A DNA stretch of 64,000 nucleotides. Source: Bradymonas sediminis. Its GTDB lineage: Bacteria > Myxococcota_A > Bradymonadia > Bradymonadales > Bradymonadaceae. The notes beneath the pieces were generated by a model that was given only the letters and a program-made list of their open reading frames with translations, was not told the origin of the DNA and did not search any database. The stretch covers positions 4,695,501 to 4,759,500 of the forward strand of contig NZ_CP030032.1 of NCBI RefSeq assembly GCF_003258315.1. Direction: 5' to 3'. Positions 52,197-60,460 of the stretch are shown in pieces (position 1 is the stretch's first letter; each line of letters starts with the position of its first letter). A program made the translations under genes and the position numbers.

Positions 52197-52994
52197 TTGA
52201 GGCTTGTTTTGAGCGAACCCGAGAAAACTCCACCCGATTCACTCTACGGTCGCGAGTACCTCATTCGGCGCGGTTTTCTGGCCGTGGTCGGCGTGTTGTG
52301 TGGCTTGGGTTATGTGCTTTTTTGGGACACAGCGGATACGCCATCTTCGTCGGACTCCTCCTCGGAATTTCGGGCGTCGCATGACGACTCGCCGCAGGCA
52401 GGCCAAGACGCCGAGCCCCTGGACGCCGGCGTCGCCTATGTCTGGAAGAGGCGAGGGGATTCAAAGGGGTTGGGGGCACCGGTCGAGGAAGCGAGTCCGC
52501 GTCGGGTCGTCATGCGTCCCGATATTATCGAGGCGTCCGCGCCGGATACTGGCGCCAGCGTTGGGGCCGATGCCTCCGAGTGGGTCGACCCGGTGAATCA
52601 GCGGGTGCTCGGCCGCAAGGCGTGGATGGCCGAGGTTCCCGAAGATGAGGAGGCCGCCATTGAGGCAATGCTGGACGCCCCCGCGCCCGCGCGCTATCCC
52701 ATCGACCTGGGCGTGCGCGAGTGGAGCGTCGATATCGCCGCGGAGGTGGTGAGGACCTGTTTTGGCGAAGATGAGCCCAGCGGCCGATTCGCGCTGAACT
52801 ATACGCTGGCAGCCGACGGCTCTCGCGCAACCTTCGAGGACGTGCGCCTCTCGCATATCTATAAAATGGAGACGCCGTCTCTGGGCGATTGTGTCGCTGA
52901 CACGCTCAGCCAGCGCAGCTTTCGCAGCACCGAAGACGGGCAGATGCGTGTGTCTCGACCGTTCTTTTTCGACGGCACCCAGGCGCCCAAATAA
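52197..52994 (+). CDS. Single-span protein with AgmX/PglI-like C-terminal domain
   Basis: A 265-residue protein. A membrane span (GFLAVVGVLCGLGYVLFW) lies near residue 38 and a Ser/Asp-rich linker follows. The C-terminal 85 residues (from DIAAEVVRTCFGEDEPSGRF) show the pattern of AgmX/PglI C-terminal domains: a conserved Cys, a beta sheet (FALNYTLAADGSRATFEDVR), a second Cys (LGDCVADTL) and RPFFFDG at the end. These TonB-C-like modules are characteristic of Myxococcota; AgmX of Myxococcus is linked to gliding motility. Function here is not known. Start codons TTG 52197 and TTG 52209 are both possible; no ATG is available before the span. Confidence 0.68.
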   Translation: MRLVLSEPEKTPPDSLYGREYLIRRGFLAVVGVLCGLGYVLFWDTADTPSSSDSSSEFRASHDDSPQAGQDAEPLDAGVAYVWKRRGDSKGLGAPVEEASPRRVVMRPDIIEASAPDTGASVGADASEWVDPVNQRVLGRKAWMAEVPEDEEAAIEAMLDAPAPARYPIDLGVREWSVDIAAEVVRTCFGEDEPSGRFALNYTLAADGSRATFEDVRLSHIYKMETPSLGDCVADTLSQRSFRSTEDGQMRVSRPFFFDGTQAPK

Positions 52995-53180
52995 TCCGCG
53001 ACGTCAAAGAGGGGCAGACTCCTGTGCGCGCCAATTTGTCGGCGTGCGCTGCGTGACTGCTTGATTTTTAGAAGGAATCTAATTAATAGCACGCTGTCAG
53101 CGGCGACGCCGGAAGTTATTGGTCGCCCTGAATTACTTATCGATAATCGAATTATTTTTTTTGAATCAGGGGAGTACGAA

Positions 53181-54704
53181 GTGAGTAAAATCAATAGAGC
53201 GAAGTCATTGAGTGTTGCAGGTCTTGTCGGTCTGGGGATGGTCTGTGCAGCGGGCTCCTCGGCCGTGGCCCAAGAGAAGGTCGACATGACCGAGTTCGTG
53301 ACCGCCGATCAGATCGTCGCGCCACCCGCCGAGCCGACCTATGAGCCGATGCTGTCGCTGAACGCCGGCGCCGCGCTGACCCAGAATAAAGACGTGGTCG
53401 GCGCGATCGACGGCGTCTCCACCCTCTTTAGCCTGGGCATCTCCGGTGGGCTTCTGTACTCCAACGGAAACCATACCTGGAAAAACAGCCTCACCGTCGA
53501 TGAGAGCTGGGCGCGCACGCCCGCGCTGGAGCAATTCGTTAAGAATAACGACCAGTTCGAGATCGAAAGCCTCTATAATTATTTCGTGCTGGACTGGTTT
53601 GGACCCTTCGCGCGTCTTTCGTTGAACACCGCGATTTTCGACACCGAGATCGTCACGGCGGAGCCGGTCGTCTACGACATCACGCGCCTCGACGGCAGCG
53701 TCGACACCCAGACGGCCACGAGCCTGAAGTTGGGCGATTCGCTTGAGCCGCTGTCGCTCAACCAGTCGATCGGCCTGTTCGCCGAGCCGATCCGAAGCAA
53801 GCCGCTCACCTGGAAGCTGCGCATTGGCGCGGGCGCGCGTGAGACCTTCGCCGAGGGCGTGCTCGCGGTGAACGATGACGCCGATACCGCCAATGTCGTC
53901 GAAGTCATCGAGCTCGACAACGTCTATCAGGCTGGTCTTGAGGCGTTCACCGGCGCCGAAGGCCGCTTTGACGGCGGACGCTTCACCTACGCCGTCGGCG
54001 GAACCGCGCTGATGCCGTTTTTGAACAACGATGACCAAGACCGTACCGCGGTCGACCTGCTCCGCTGGGGCTTGAAGGCCGACGTCACCGTCGCCGTCAC
54101 CGAGTGGATGGGGCTTAATTACGGGCTGAAGATTCTCAATGACCCGCAATTGCTCGACGCCGTTCAGATTCAAAACAACCTGCTTCTGACCTTCAAATAT
54201 ACCTTCATCGAGCCGGATTCGAAGGATCTGACGCCGTCCGAGAAAGCTGCTGAGCTTCGCAAAGAGGCTGACGAGGCCGAAACCAAGGCCAAAGAGCTGC
54301 GCGAGCAGGCGATCGAAGAAGACAAGAAGGCCGAGGAGTTGAAGGCCGCCCGACGCGCCAAACTCAGCGCGTTGAACAAAAAAGCCGTCCAGGACGCCGA
54401 AGCCGAGCGCGACGCGATGGCTGCTGAGGCCGCTGCCGCGAAAGAAGAAGCCGCCAAAGAGAAGGCCGAAGCCGAGAAAGCCAAGGAAGAAGCTGCCAAG
54501 GCAAAAGCTGACGCTGAGAAAAAAGAAGCCGCTCTCGCCGAAGCAAAGGCTGAAGAAGAGAAGGCAAAAGCTGAAGAGGCCAAGAAGAAAGCCGAAGAGG
54601 CCGAGAAGGCCGCTGCTGAGGCCAAAGAGAAGGTCGAAGGAGCCGCTGGCGAGAGCGCCGAGAACACCGCCGTTGAGGGTGAGTCGGCTCCCGCCTCGGA
54701 ATAA
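53181..54704 (+). CDS. DUF3078-like outer-membrane protein with Ala/Lys/Glu coiled-coil tail
   Basis: A 507-residue exported protein. The start is GTG 53181, preceded by CAGGGGAG and giving an ordinary signal peptide (SLSVAGLVGLGMVCAAGSSAVA-Q). The mature N-terminal 320 residues alternate as a beta-barrel (SLNAGAALTQNK, NHTWKNSLTVDESWARTPAL, GPFARLSLNTAIFDTEI, YNLLLTFKYTFIEPD-like LLLTFKYTFIEPD), similar to DUF3078-type outer-membrane proteins. The last 150 residues are an Ala/Lys/Glu coiled coil with heptad-like repeats (KEEAAKEKAEAEKAKEEAAK), TolA-like in look, ending in a small acidic tail. The barrel plus periplasmic rod suggests a tether between membranes or to the wall; this is inference. 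Confidence 0.78.
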   Translation: MSKINRAKSLSVAGLVGLGMVCAAGSSAVAQEKVDMTEFVTADQIVAPPAEPTYEPMLSLNAGAALTQNKDVVGAIDGVSTLFSLGISGGLLYSNGNHTWKNSLTVDESWARTPALEQFVKNNDQFEIESLYNYFVLDWFGPFARLSLNTAIFDTEIVTAEPVVYDITRLDGSVDTQTATSLKLGDSLEPLSLNQSIGLFAEPIRSKPLTWKLRIGAGARETFAEGVLAVNDDADTANVVEVIELDNVYQAGLEAFTGAEGRFDGGRFTYAVGGTALMPFLNNDDQDRTAVDLLRWGLKADVTVAVTEWMGLNYGLKILNDPQLLDAVQIQNNLLLTFKYTFIEPDSKDLTPSEKAAELRKEADEAETKAKELREQAIEEDKKAEELKAARRAKLSALNKKAVQDAEAERDAMAAEAAAAKEEAAKEKAEAEKAKEEAAKAKADAEKKEAALAEAKAEEEKAKAEEAKKKAEEAEKAAAEAKEKVEGAAGESAENTAVEGESAPASE

Positions 54705-54789
54705 GCCAACCCGCTGGTTTGCTTATGCGGCGATAATATTTGGTGACCGATCGAAAATGAAGATCCCGGTCTCCCGCGCCCAGAAAGAC

Positions 54790-54812
54790 CCGCCCCGAGA
54801 TCATCGGGGCGG
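54790..54812. terminator. Hairpin after the outer-membrane protein gene
   Basis: A 9-bp stem CCGCCCCGA/TCGGGGCGG with a GATCA loop lies between the barrel gene and mscS. No T-run follows, so termination would have to be partial or factor-aided. Confidence 0.5.
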
Positions 54813-54867
54813 CCCATCTGGGTGTGTTATATAGTTCAATGTTTATTTATTTTTTGGAGCGTAATTT

Positions 54868-55692
54868 ATGGAAGATCTTCTTAAAGAGTGGGGCGTTAGT
54901 CCCGAAATCTTCAGCATGGCCATTGATTGGGGCATGCGCATCATCGGCGTCATCGTCATTCTCTTCGTGGCGTTCGTGCTCGCCAAGATTCTGCAGTCCA
55001 AGGTGCGCGATCGCCTGGAGAAGTCGAAGGTCGACAAGACCCTCGCTCGCCTGATGGGCACGCTGGTTCGCTGGGTCATCCTGATCCTCGCGTTTATCGG
55101 CTGCCTGGGGCTCTTCGGCATAGAGACCACCAGCTTCGCCGCCATTATTGGTGGTAGTGCATTGGCCATTGGTTTGGCGTTCCAGGGAACCCTGTCGAAC
55201 GTGGCAGCCGGCGCGATGTTGCTCGTCTTCCGCCCCTACCGCGTTGACGATTGGGTCACCATTGATGGCGTCAGCGGTACCGTTTATGAGTTGGGTCTGT
55301 TCACGACCACGCTCGATACGCCTGCTGGCACCCGCTATATCGTGCCGAACACGAAGGCATTCGGCACCACCATCGAGAACGTCTCGATTCTGCCGGAGCG
55401 CCGCGTTGAGATCCCGGTCGGCGTTGGCTACGACGCCGATATCGATCAGACCCGTCAGGTCCTGATGGACGCGGTCTCCAAACTCGACCATATCGTCGGT
55501 GAGCCGATGGTCGTTCTGTCCGGCCTGGGCGGCTCCTCGGTGGATTGGAAGGTCCGCGTGGTCTGCAAGAACGAGCATTTCTGGGGACTTCACGAGGATA
55601 TCATTCGTGCGATCAAGATCGCCCTGGATGATGCCAATATCGACATCCCCTATCCGCATCTTGTGGTGGATGGTGTGGGCAAAGATCAGTAA
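54868..55692 (+). CDS. mscS: Small-conductance mechanosensitive channel MscS
   Basis: A 274-residue channel of the classical length. Three transmembrane helices: residues about 18-40 (MRIIGVIVILFVAFVLAKIL), 65-85 (VRWVILILAFIGCLGLFG) and the pore helix TM3, FAAIIGGSALAIGLAFQGTL, with its small-residue packing pattern. The beta domain follows (FRPYRVDDWVTIDGVSGTVY) and the cytoplasmic vestibule (GVGYDADIDQTRQVLMDAVS). It opens under membrane tension to release osmolytes during hypo-osmotic shock. A terminator follows, so the gene is monocistronic. Confidence 0.95.
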   Translation: MEDLLKEWGVSPEIFSMAIDWGMRIIGVIVILFVAFVLAKILQSKVRDRLEKSKVDKTLARLMGTLVRWVILILAFIGCLGLFGIETTSFAAIIGGSALAIGLAFQGTLSNVAAGAMLLVFRPYRVDDWVTIDGVSGTVYELGLFTTTLDTPAGTRYIVPNTKAFGTTIENVSILPERRVEIPVGVGYDADIDQTRQVLMDAVSKLDHIVGEPMVVLSGLGGSSVDWKVRVVCKNEHFWGLHEDIIRAIKIALDDANIDIPYPHLVVDGVGKDQ

Positions 55693-55715
55693 GGTGGCAT
55701 AGACGATGCTCCTTT

Positions 55716-55748
55716 AAGGCCCGGTGCATATTTGCACCGGGCCTTTTT
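55716..55748 (+). terminator. Rho-independent terminator of mscS
   Basis: A perfect 13-bp stem AAGGCCCGGTGCA/TGCACCGGGCCTT with a TATT loop is followed by TTT. Confidence 0.95.
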
Positions 55749-55786
55749 ATTGATGGACTCATGAACTGTTAGAAGTTGGTCATAGC

Positions 55787-56692
55787 GTGAATAAGCCTCA
55801 AGAAACGAACGCGCCCTGCGCCGAAAAATCGCCTCTAAAAAAGACGGATTCGCGCCCCATTGGTGTCTTTGACAGCGGCGTAGGCGGGCTGACCGTGATG
55901 CGCGCGGTGAGTGAATTATTGCCCGATGAAGATATCATCTATCTCGGGGATACCGCGCGCGTCCCCTACGGCAATCGCGCCGCTGAGACGGTGCGCCGCT
56001 ATGCGCTTAACGCCACGGATCTGCTGGCAGAGCGCGGGGTTAAGGCGATCGTGATCGCCTGCAATACCGCGACCTCCTACGCCCTCGACGCCGTGCGCGC
56101 CCACCATGACGCGCCGGTGTTCGGCGTGATCGAGCCGGCCGCGCGCCGGGCGGTCGGCGCGACGAAGTCCGGGCATATCGCGGTCATCGGCACGCGCGGC
56201 ACCGTGCGCAGCGGCTGTTATCCGGCAGAGATCGCGCAGATTGGCAAAGATTTAGTGGTGCACCAAAAGGCGTGTCCGCTCTTCGTGCCGCTGGCCGAAG
56301 AGGGCTGGACCGAAGGTGGGGTGCCCCGAGAAGTCGCGAAGAAATACCTGGAGGAGTTTGCGGGCGCCGAGGTGGATACGATGATCCTCGGGTGCACGCA
56401 TTATCCGCTGCTGCGCACGGTCATCGCCCAGGCGCTGGCGGACGCCGGCGCCGGCCCGATCACGTTGGTCGACTCCGCCGAGACGACCGCCCACGAGCTG
56501 CGCGCACACCTGAGGGAGCAGGGTCTGTTGCACCCCGAGCGCGCCGATAAGGACGCGTCCGCGAGGCGCCTGCACTTCTTGCTCACCGATTTCCCCGACG
56601 GCTTTCAGGTCACCGCGGAGCGCTTCTTTGGCGGGCCGATCGGCTCCTTTGAGCACGTCGATATTCCGGTGGGCGCCGACCCAAAGCCTTAG
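55787..56692 (+). CDS. murI: Glutamate racemase
   Basis: A 301-residue cofactor-independent racemase making D-glutamate for peptidoglycan. Conserved motifs are GVFDSGVGGLTVM (residues 26-38), YLGDTARVPYG, ACNTATS with catalytic Cys92, and LGCTHYPLL with catalytic Cys203. The first 24 residues are a low-complexity extension; the GTG at 55787 is the assumed start, but a shorter protein could begin closer to residue 20. The gene overlaps the rimK-like gene tail-to-tail by four bases. Confidence 0.95.
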   Translation: MNKPQETNAPCAEKSPLKKTDSRPIGVFDSGVGGLTVMRAVSELLPDEDIIYLGDTARVPYGNRAAETVRRYALNATDLLAERGVKAIVIACNTATSYALDAVRAHHDAPVFGVIEPAARRAVGATKSGHIAVIGTRGTVRSGCYPAEIAQIGKDLVVHQKACPLFVPLAEEGWTEGGVPREVAKKYLEEFAGAEVDTMILGCTHYPLLRTVIAQALADAGAGPITLVDSAETTAHELRAHLREQGLLHPERADKDASARRLHFLLTDFPDGFQVTAERFFGGPIGSFEHVDIPVGADPKP

Positions 56693-57573
56693 GCCATCGA
56701 CTCGGCGCATTGGATGATATCGCGCGCGATGTCGCGCCCGGTCGCCGCTTCGATCCCTTCAAAGCCCGGCGAGGCGTTGACCTCGATGACCAGCGGCCCG
56801 CGCGAACTTGGCAGGATATCGACGCCGGCCACGCGCAGGTTGAGCGTGGCGGCCGCGGCCAGCGCGATCTCGCGGGTCGCGTCGTCGACCTTGATCTTGC
56901 GCGTGCTCCCCCCGCGATGCACATTCGCCCGGAACTCGCCTTCTTTCGCCCGCCGCTCCATGGCGGCGACCACCTTGCCATCCACCACAAAAATACGCTG
57001 ATCGGCGCCATCGCTGTCGGCGATAAACTCCTGGATCAGCACGTCTTCGCGCAGGCTCCACAGCGCCTCGAGCGTCGAGACCGCCGACTCGATCGTGTCG
57101 ACCTTGATGACGCCAACCCCTTGCGTTCCCTTGAGTAATTTGAGGATCGCCGGTGGCCCGCCGACGCGTCGAATGAGGTCGGCGACGTCTTCGGGTTCTT
57201 TGCTCTGCACGCACAGCGGGGTGCGCACGCCGGCGGCCGCCAATTGCTGCAGGGAGTGGACCTTATCGGCGGCGACCATGGTGCCAAACGCCGAGTTAAG
57301 CACCGGGATGCCCTGCAACTCGATCTGGCGCAGCAGCGTGAGCCCCCAAGAGCTTGAGCCGCCGCCGATCCGCGGGATCACACAGTCGAACCCCTCCAGG
57401 CTTAAGCCGTCGCGGTCTGTCGCCAGGGCCGCTTCGCTGCTCTTTGGGAAGATCGAGATGGCACATTGGTGGGGGTTAATTACCCGCATATCATGATTTC
57501 TACGCCGCCCGACTTCGGCGAGCCGCGCGGTGCTATAAAGCGTGCGACCACGCGACAAAATAGCGATTTTCAT
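56689..57573 (-). CDS. RimK-family ATP-grasp ligase (glutamate ligase type)
   Basis: A 294-residue ATP-grasp enzyme. MKIAILSRGRTLYSTARLAE opens the RimK fold; CVIPRIGGGSSSWGLTLLRQ, GVRTPLCVQSKEPEDVADLI, AILKLLKGTQGVGVI (ATP-binding loop) and VIEVNASPGFEGIEAATGRD (metal-binding end) follow. RimK in E. coli adds glutamates to ribosomal protein S6; relatives modify other peptides or cofactors such as F420 or glutathione-like molecules. The exact acceptor is unknown. The ATG at 57573 is preceded by a GAGGG site. It lies 60 bp downstream of a Ser/Thr kinase gene on the same strand and may share its transcript. Confidence 0.9.
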   Translation of the reverse strand: MKIAILSRGRTLYSTARLAEVGRRRNHDMRVINPHQCAISIFPKSSEAALATDRDGLSLEGFDCVIPRIGGGSSSWGLTLLRQIELQGIPVLNSAFGTMVAADKVHSLQQLAAAGVRTPLCVQSKEPEDVADLIRRVGGPPAILKLLKGTQGVGVIKVDTIESAVSTLEALWSLREDVLIQEFIADSDGADQRIFVVDGKVVAAMERRAKEGEFRANVHRGGSTRKIKVDDATREIALAAAATLNLRVAGVDILPSSRGPLVIEVNASPGFEGIEAATGRDIARDIIQCAESMA

Positions 57574-57633
57574 CTTCGCCCTCACAACGATAGCGATGCG
57601 TTATTCCGGTTTAATGACGGGCAATAGAGGCCC

Positions 57634-58884
57634 TTATCCGGAGAGGTTCTGCCACAAAAAGATCAAAAGTAGAATCAGCACGAAGCTGCCGAGGGTCGCG
57701 ACGAGCGCGGACGCGATCGACGTCGATTTGGCGGGGGGCTCCGGTGGCGCCGGCTCGGGCGGGCGGGCGAAGGTTGAGGAGATATCTGCCGGGGGGGAGT
57801 TTGGGGCGAGTGATTGCCCGGCGGCAATCTGTGGCGTCGGTGGGTTGGCAGCTGGGCGCTTGAATTCTTCGAAGTCCGGCAACTCTCGCACGCAGGTGTC
57901 GGCGGTATCTGAGACGAAGTCTGGGCTGGAGTCTGCGCCGAGGGCGGCCGCGGCGCCCAGGATATCGGCGCTGCTTGGCTCAACGAGGCGCTCAAACTCC
58001 GCCAGGGCGACCTCGGCAGATGGGTAGCGATCGAATGGCGCCTTGGCGATCATTTTGGCCAGCCAGGGTTGCCAATTCTCGGGGCAATCCGAGACATCGA
58101 GCGCTTCGGGGCGCAGCAAAATGGCCAGGGCCTGGTTTTGTTTGCTCGCGTTGATTCGTTCTTTGCCGGTAAGCCATTCGGCGAGCACCAGGCCCAGGCT
58201 GAAGATGTCGGCGCTGGGCTCGGCCGGGTCGCCCACCACGATCTCGGGGGCGCAGTAGCGCGGCGTTCCTAAAAAGCCGCCGCCCCGGGTCTTGACCAGC
58301 GTGACCCCATCATCGTCGCTCTCGTAGACGGTGTCCTGGGCCTTGGCGATGCCAAAGTCGAGCAACTTCGCCTGCTCGGCGTCCGCATCTTGGGAGTTCA
58401 CGAGGATGATATTCTCGGGCTTTAGATCGCGGTGGAGCACGCCCTTGGCGTGCGAGGCGATCAACGCCGAGAGCAGTTGGCGAGCCGCGCGCGCGACCCG
58501 CGCCGGCGCGGCGACGCCCTGGGCGACCAATAATTGGTCGATCGATTTCCCTTCGAGCAGCTCCATGACGATAAAGAGGCCGTCGGGGCTCTCCTCGACC
58601 GCGTGCACCCCGACGATATTGGGGTGTTCGATGGCGTCGAGAATTTCGGCTTCCTGGCGCAATCGGGCCAGGGCGTCGGGATCTCGGTTGGCCGCGTTGG
58701 CGCGCAAGATTTTGATGGCCACGCGGCGCCCAAGCTTCGTATCTTCGGCCGCGAAGACCTGCCCGAACGCACCGCTGCCCAACTTCTCTTCGAGCCGGTA
58801 GCGCTCCGCGAGGAGGTATCCGGGCATCAGCGAGCTGGCGGGTGATTGGTCCAATTCGTTTTGGGGGCTCAGCTCAGACACCAT
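57634..58884 (-). CDS. Membrane-anchored Ser/Thr protein kinase
   Basis: A 416-residue Hanks-type kinase. The kinase domain (about 30-290) has the glycine loop LGSGAFGQVF, the catalytic Lys58 in VAIKIL, Asp153 in HRDLKPENI and Asp176 in LLDFGIAK, and GTPRYCAPEIVV in the activation segment. A Pro-rich linker (about 330-388) leads to a C-terminal span (ALVATLGSFVLILLLIFLW) with only a few residues outside, so there is no extracellular sensor and signal input must come through the membrane or partners. Such kinases are numerous in Myxococcota. The RimK-like ligase gene follows on the same strand. Confidence 0.95.
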   Translation of the reverse strand: MVSELSPQNELDQSPASSLMPGYLLAERYRLEEKLGSGAFGQVFAAEDTKLGRRVAIKILRANAANRDPDALARLRQEAEILDAIEHPNIVGVHAVEESPDGLFIVMELLEGKSIDQLLVAQGVAAPARVARAARQLLSALIASHAKGVLHRDLKPENIILVNSQDADAEQAKLLDFGIAKAQDTVYESDDDGVTLVKTRGGGFLGTPRYCAPEIVVGDPAEPSADIFSLGLVLAEWLTGKERINASKQNQALAILLRPEALDVSDCPENWQPWLAKMIAKAPFDRYPSAEVALAEFERLVEPSSADILGAAAALGADSSPDFVSDTADTCVRELPDFEEFKRPAANPPTPQIAAGQSLAPNSPPADISSTFARPPEPAPPEPPAKSTSIASALVATLGSFVLILLLIFLWQNLSG

Positions 58885-59335
58885 CTTCTGTATCGCAAAA
58901 ATAGATTAGGCAGGACATTGGAAACAAAGACGGGCGAGCATCGGGCGCTGGGCCGGCCCGGTTGCTCGGGCTCAAACGGCGCAGGTTCAACGGGATGCAC
59001 ATCGCGCGCATCGACTGGGCCAGCATGGCCCGTATTGTATTGAGTTTCAAGATATCATTATTGCGATCGGCTTGTCGCGCCTGCTTTGCCATGCGCGCGG
59101 CCGGGGCGCCCCGCGCGCTAAAAATTTGCTCCCCCTGCCCGACGCGATATGATGCGGAGCCCGCCGTGTTTTCAAAGAGCCTCCAGCGCATTCGGCTATC
59201 GGGGTGCTGTATTGTTGACCATGTTGGCGAAACCGTGTTATTTCCTAAAGCGGCAATATCACGCTTAATTTAAGCGCAATCGCGGCCCTTAATTAGTGGG
59301 TCAATGCTGCCATTCATTCGTTGCAAGGAGTCTGC
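58885..59335. other. 451-bp divergent intergenic region (kinase / response regulator)
   Basis: This region lies between the divergent Ser/Thr kinase and response regulator genes. The regulator's ribosome-binding site AAGGAG is at 59324-59329. A 103-codon open frame at 58962-59273 (+) has no family resemblance and no ribosome-binding site, so I do not call it a gene. TTGACC at 59214 followed 17 bp later by TTATTT is a weak promoter-like pair. Confidence 0.45.
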
Positions 59336-60322
59336 ATGAGTCCGACGGTTCTGGTCGTCGATGACAGCCGAACAATTCGCAAAGTTGTCGAGATGGCACT
59401 TAAAGCGAGTCCTTTTGAGGTCTTGGGTGCGTCGAACGCACGCGAGGGTATGCAAGCCGCTCAGCGGTTGCCGGCTGTTATTTTACTCGACTATTATATG
59501 CCCGACGCGAGCGGCTACGAAGTCTGCCGCGCGCTCAAAGGGAATCCGTCCACCGCGCATATTCCCATTGTGATGCTCGGCGGCAATGCTCGCCAGTTTA
59601 GCGAAGTGGACGCGCGCCAGGCGGGTGCTGATGACGTGGTGATGAAGCCGTTTTTGACCGACACGCTGGTCAGCGCGATTGAGCGTTTGGCCGACGGCCA
59701 GGTCACCTCGGCGGCGCCGACGCCGGCGCCGGCCTTCCAGCCGCCCAAGCCCGTCGCACCTGCAGTGGCGCCACCGGCTCGTCCGGCGCCGCCACCCTTC
59801 GCGACCAAACCACAACCGCCGACCCCGCAGCGCCAGCGCGTTGAGACGCCGACGCCGGAACCCCAGCGCGTCGAGCCCTCAGGCCCGCAGCGCATTGAGC
59901 AACCCGCCGCGGCGAGCGCGCCTGCCCAGCCGCGCACCCCGGCGACCAGCACCCCTGGGCGCCTTGGCGGGAGCCAGCCGCGCATCGCGACCCCCGACGT
60001 TAACGCGTCGACCCGCGCCCAAGACGTTGCCGCGAGCGCGCCTGTTGCGCCCTCAACGACCAGTGACTCCGGAGTCTCTAATATCGGCATGAGCCGTGCC
60101 GAGATCGAGACCGTGGTCAAGGAAGAAGTCCAGAACGCGGTCAAAGAGCAGCTTCCCGGGCTCCTTCGCACCGTTATGGGCGAAGTCTTCCAGAAGAAGG
60201 TTCTGCCGAAATTGGTCGAGCATGGTGAGCAGCGGGTTAATTCGATCGTTGAGAATAGCCTCAACGAGAAGATCGCCGACGTTGTGCGCCTTGAGATTGA
60301 AAGACTGCTCGCCGAAGACTGA
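59336..60322 (+). CDS. Response regulator with Pro-rich linker and helical C-terminal domain
   Basis: A 328-residue protein. The receiver domain (1-120) has acidic residues D9-D10 (VVDD), phospho-acceptor Asp52 (ILLDYYMPDASG) and the conserved Lys in VMKPF. A Pro/Ala/Gln-rich stretch of about 130 residues (about 125-245) is low in hydrophobics and likely disordered. The last 75 residues form a charged amphipathic helical region (EIETVVKEEVQNAVKEQLPG, extending to VRLEIERLLAED). There is no DNA-binding domain. The arrangement resembles RomR and related polarity or motility proteins of Myxococcus, but the C-terminal segment is not obviously homologous. A good AAGGAG site fixes the start at 59336. 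A terminator follows, before a Ser/Thr kinase gene. Confidence 0.85.
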   Translation: MSPTVLVVDDSRTIRKVVEMALKASPFEVLGASNAREGMQAAQRLPAVILLDYYMPDASGYEVCRALKGNPSTAHIPIVMLGGNARQFSEVDARQAGADDVVMKPFLTDTLVSAIERLADGQVTSAAPTPAPAFQPPKPVAPAVAPPARPAPPPFATKPQPPTPQRQRVETPTPEPQRVEPSGPQRIEQPAAASAPAQPRTPATSTPGRLGGSQPRIATPDVNASTRAQDVAASAPVAPSTTSDSGVSNIGMSRAEIETVVKEEVQNAVKEQLPGLLRTVMGEVFQKKVLPKLVEHGEQRVNSIVENSLNEKIADVVRLEIERLLAED

Positions 60323-60346
60323 GTCTTCCCGAGTATGAAGATTGTG

Positions 60347-60380
60347 AAAAGCCCGCCATCTATTTGGCGGGCTTTTTTTT
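60347..60380 (+). terminator. Rho-independent terminator of the response regulator gene
   Basis: A 12-bp stem AAAAGCCCGCCA/TGGCGGGCTTTT with a TCTATT loop is followed by further Ts (eight in all), a strong signal. Confidence 0.95.
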
Positions 60381-60460
60381 GTCTAACGGGGGATTTGAGC
60401 AGGAAATTTGCTCATTCGTCCAGATGTATTACACTGGAGCCTATTACCCAGTGAGGCCAT

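Noticed and set aside
58962-59273. A 103-codon plus-strand frame in the long intergenic region
   Set aside because: It has no ribosome-binding site, no family resemblance and a cysteine/arginine-rich composition typical of chance frames.
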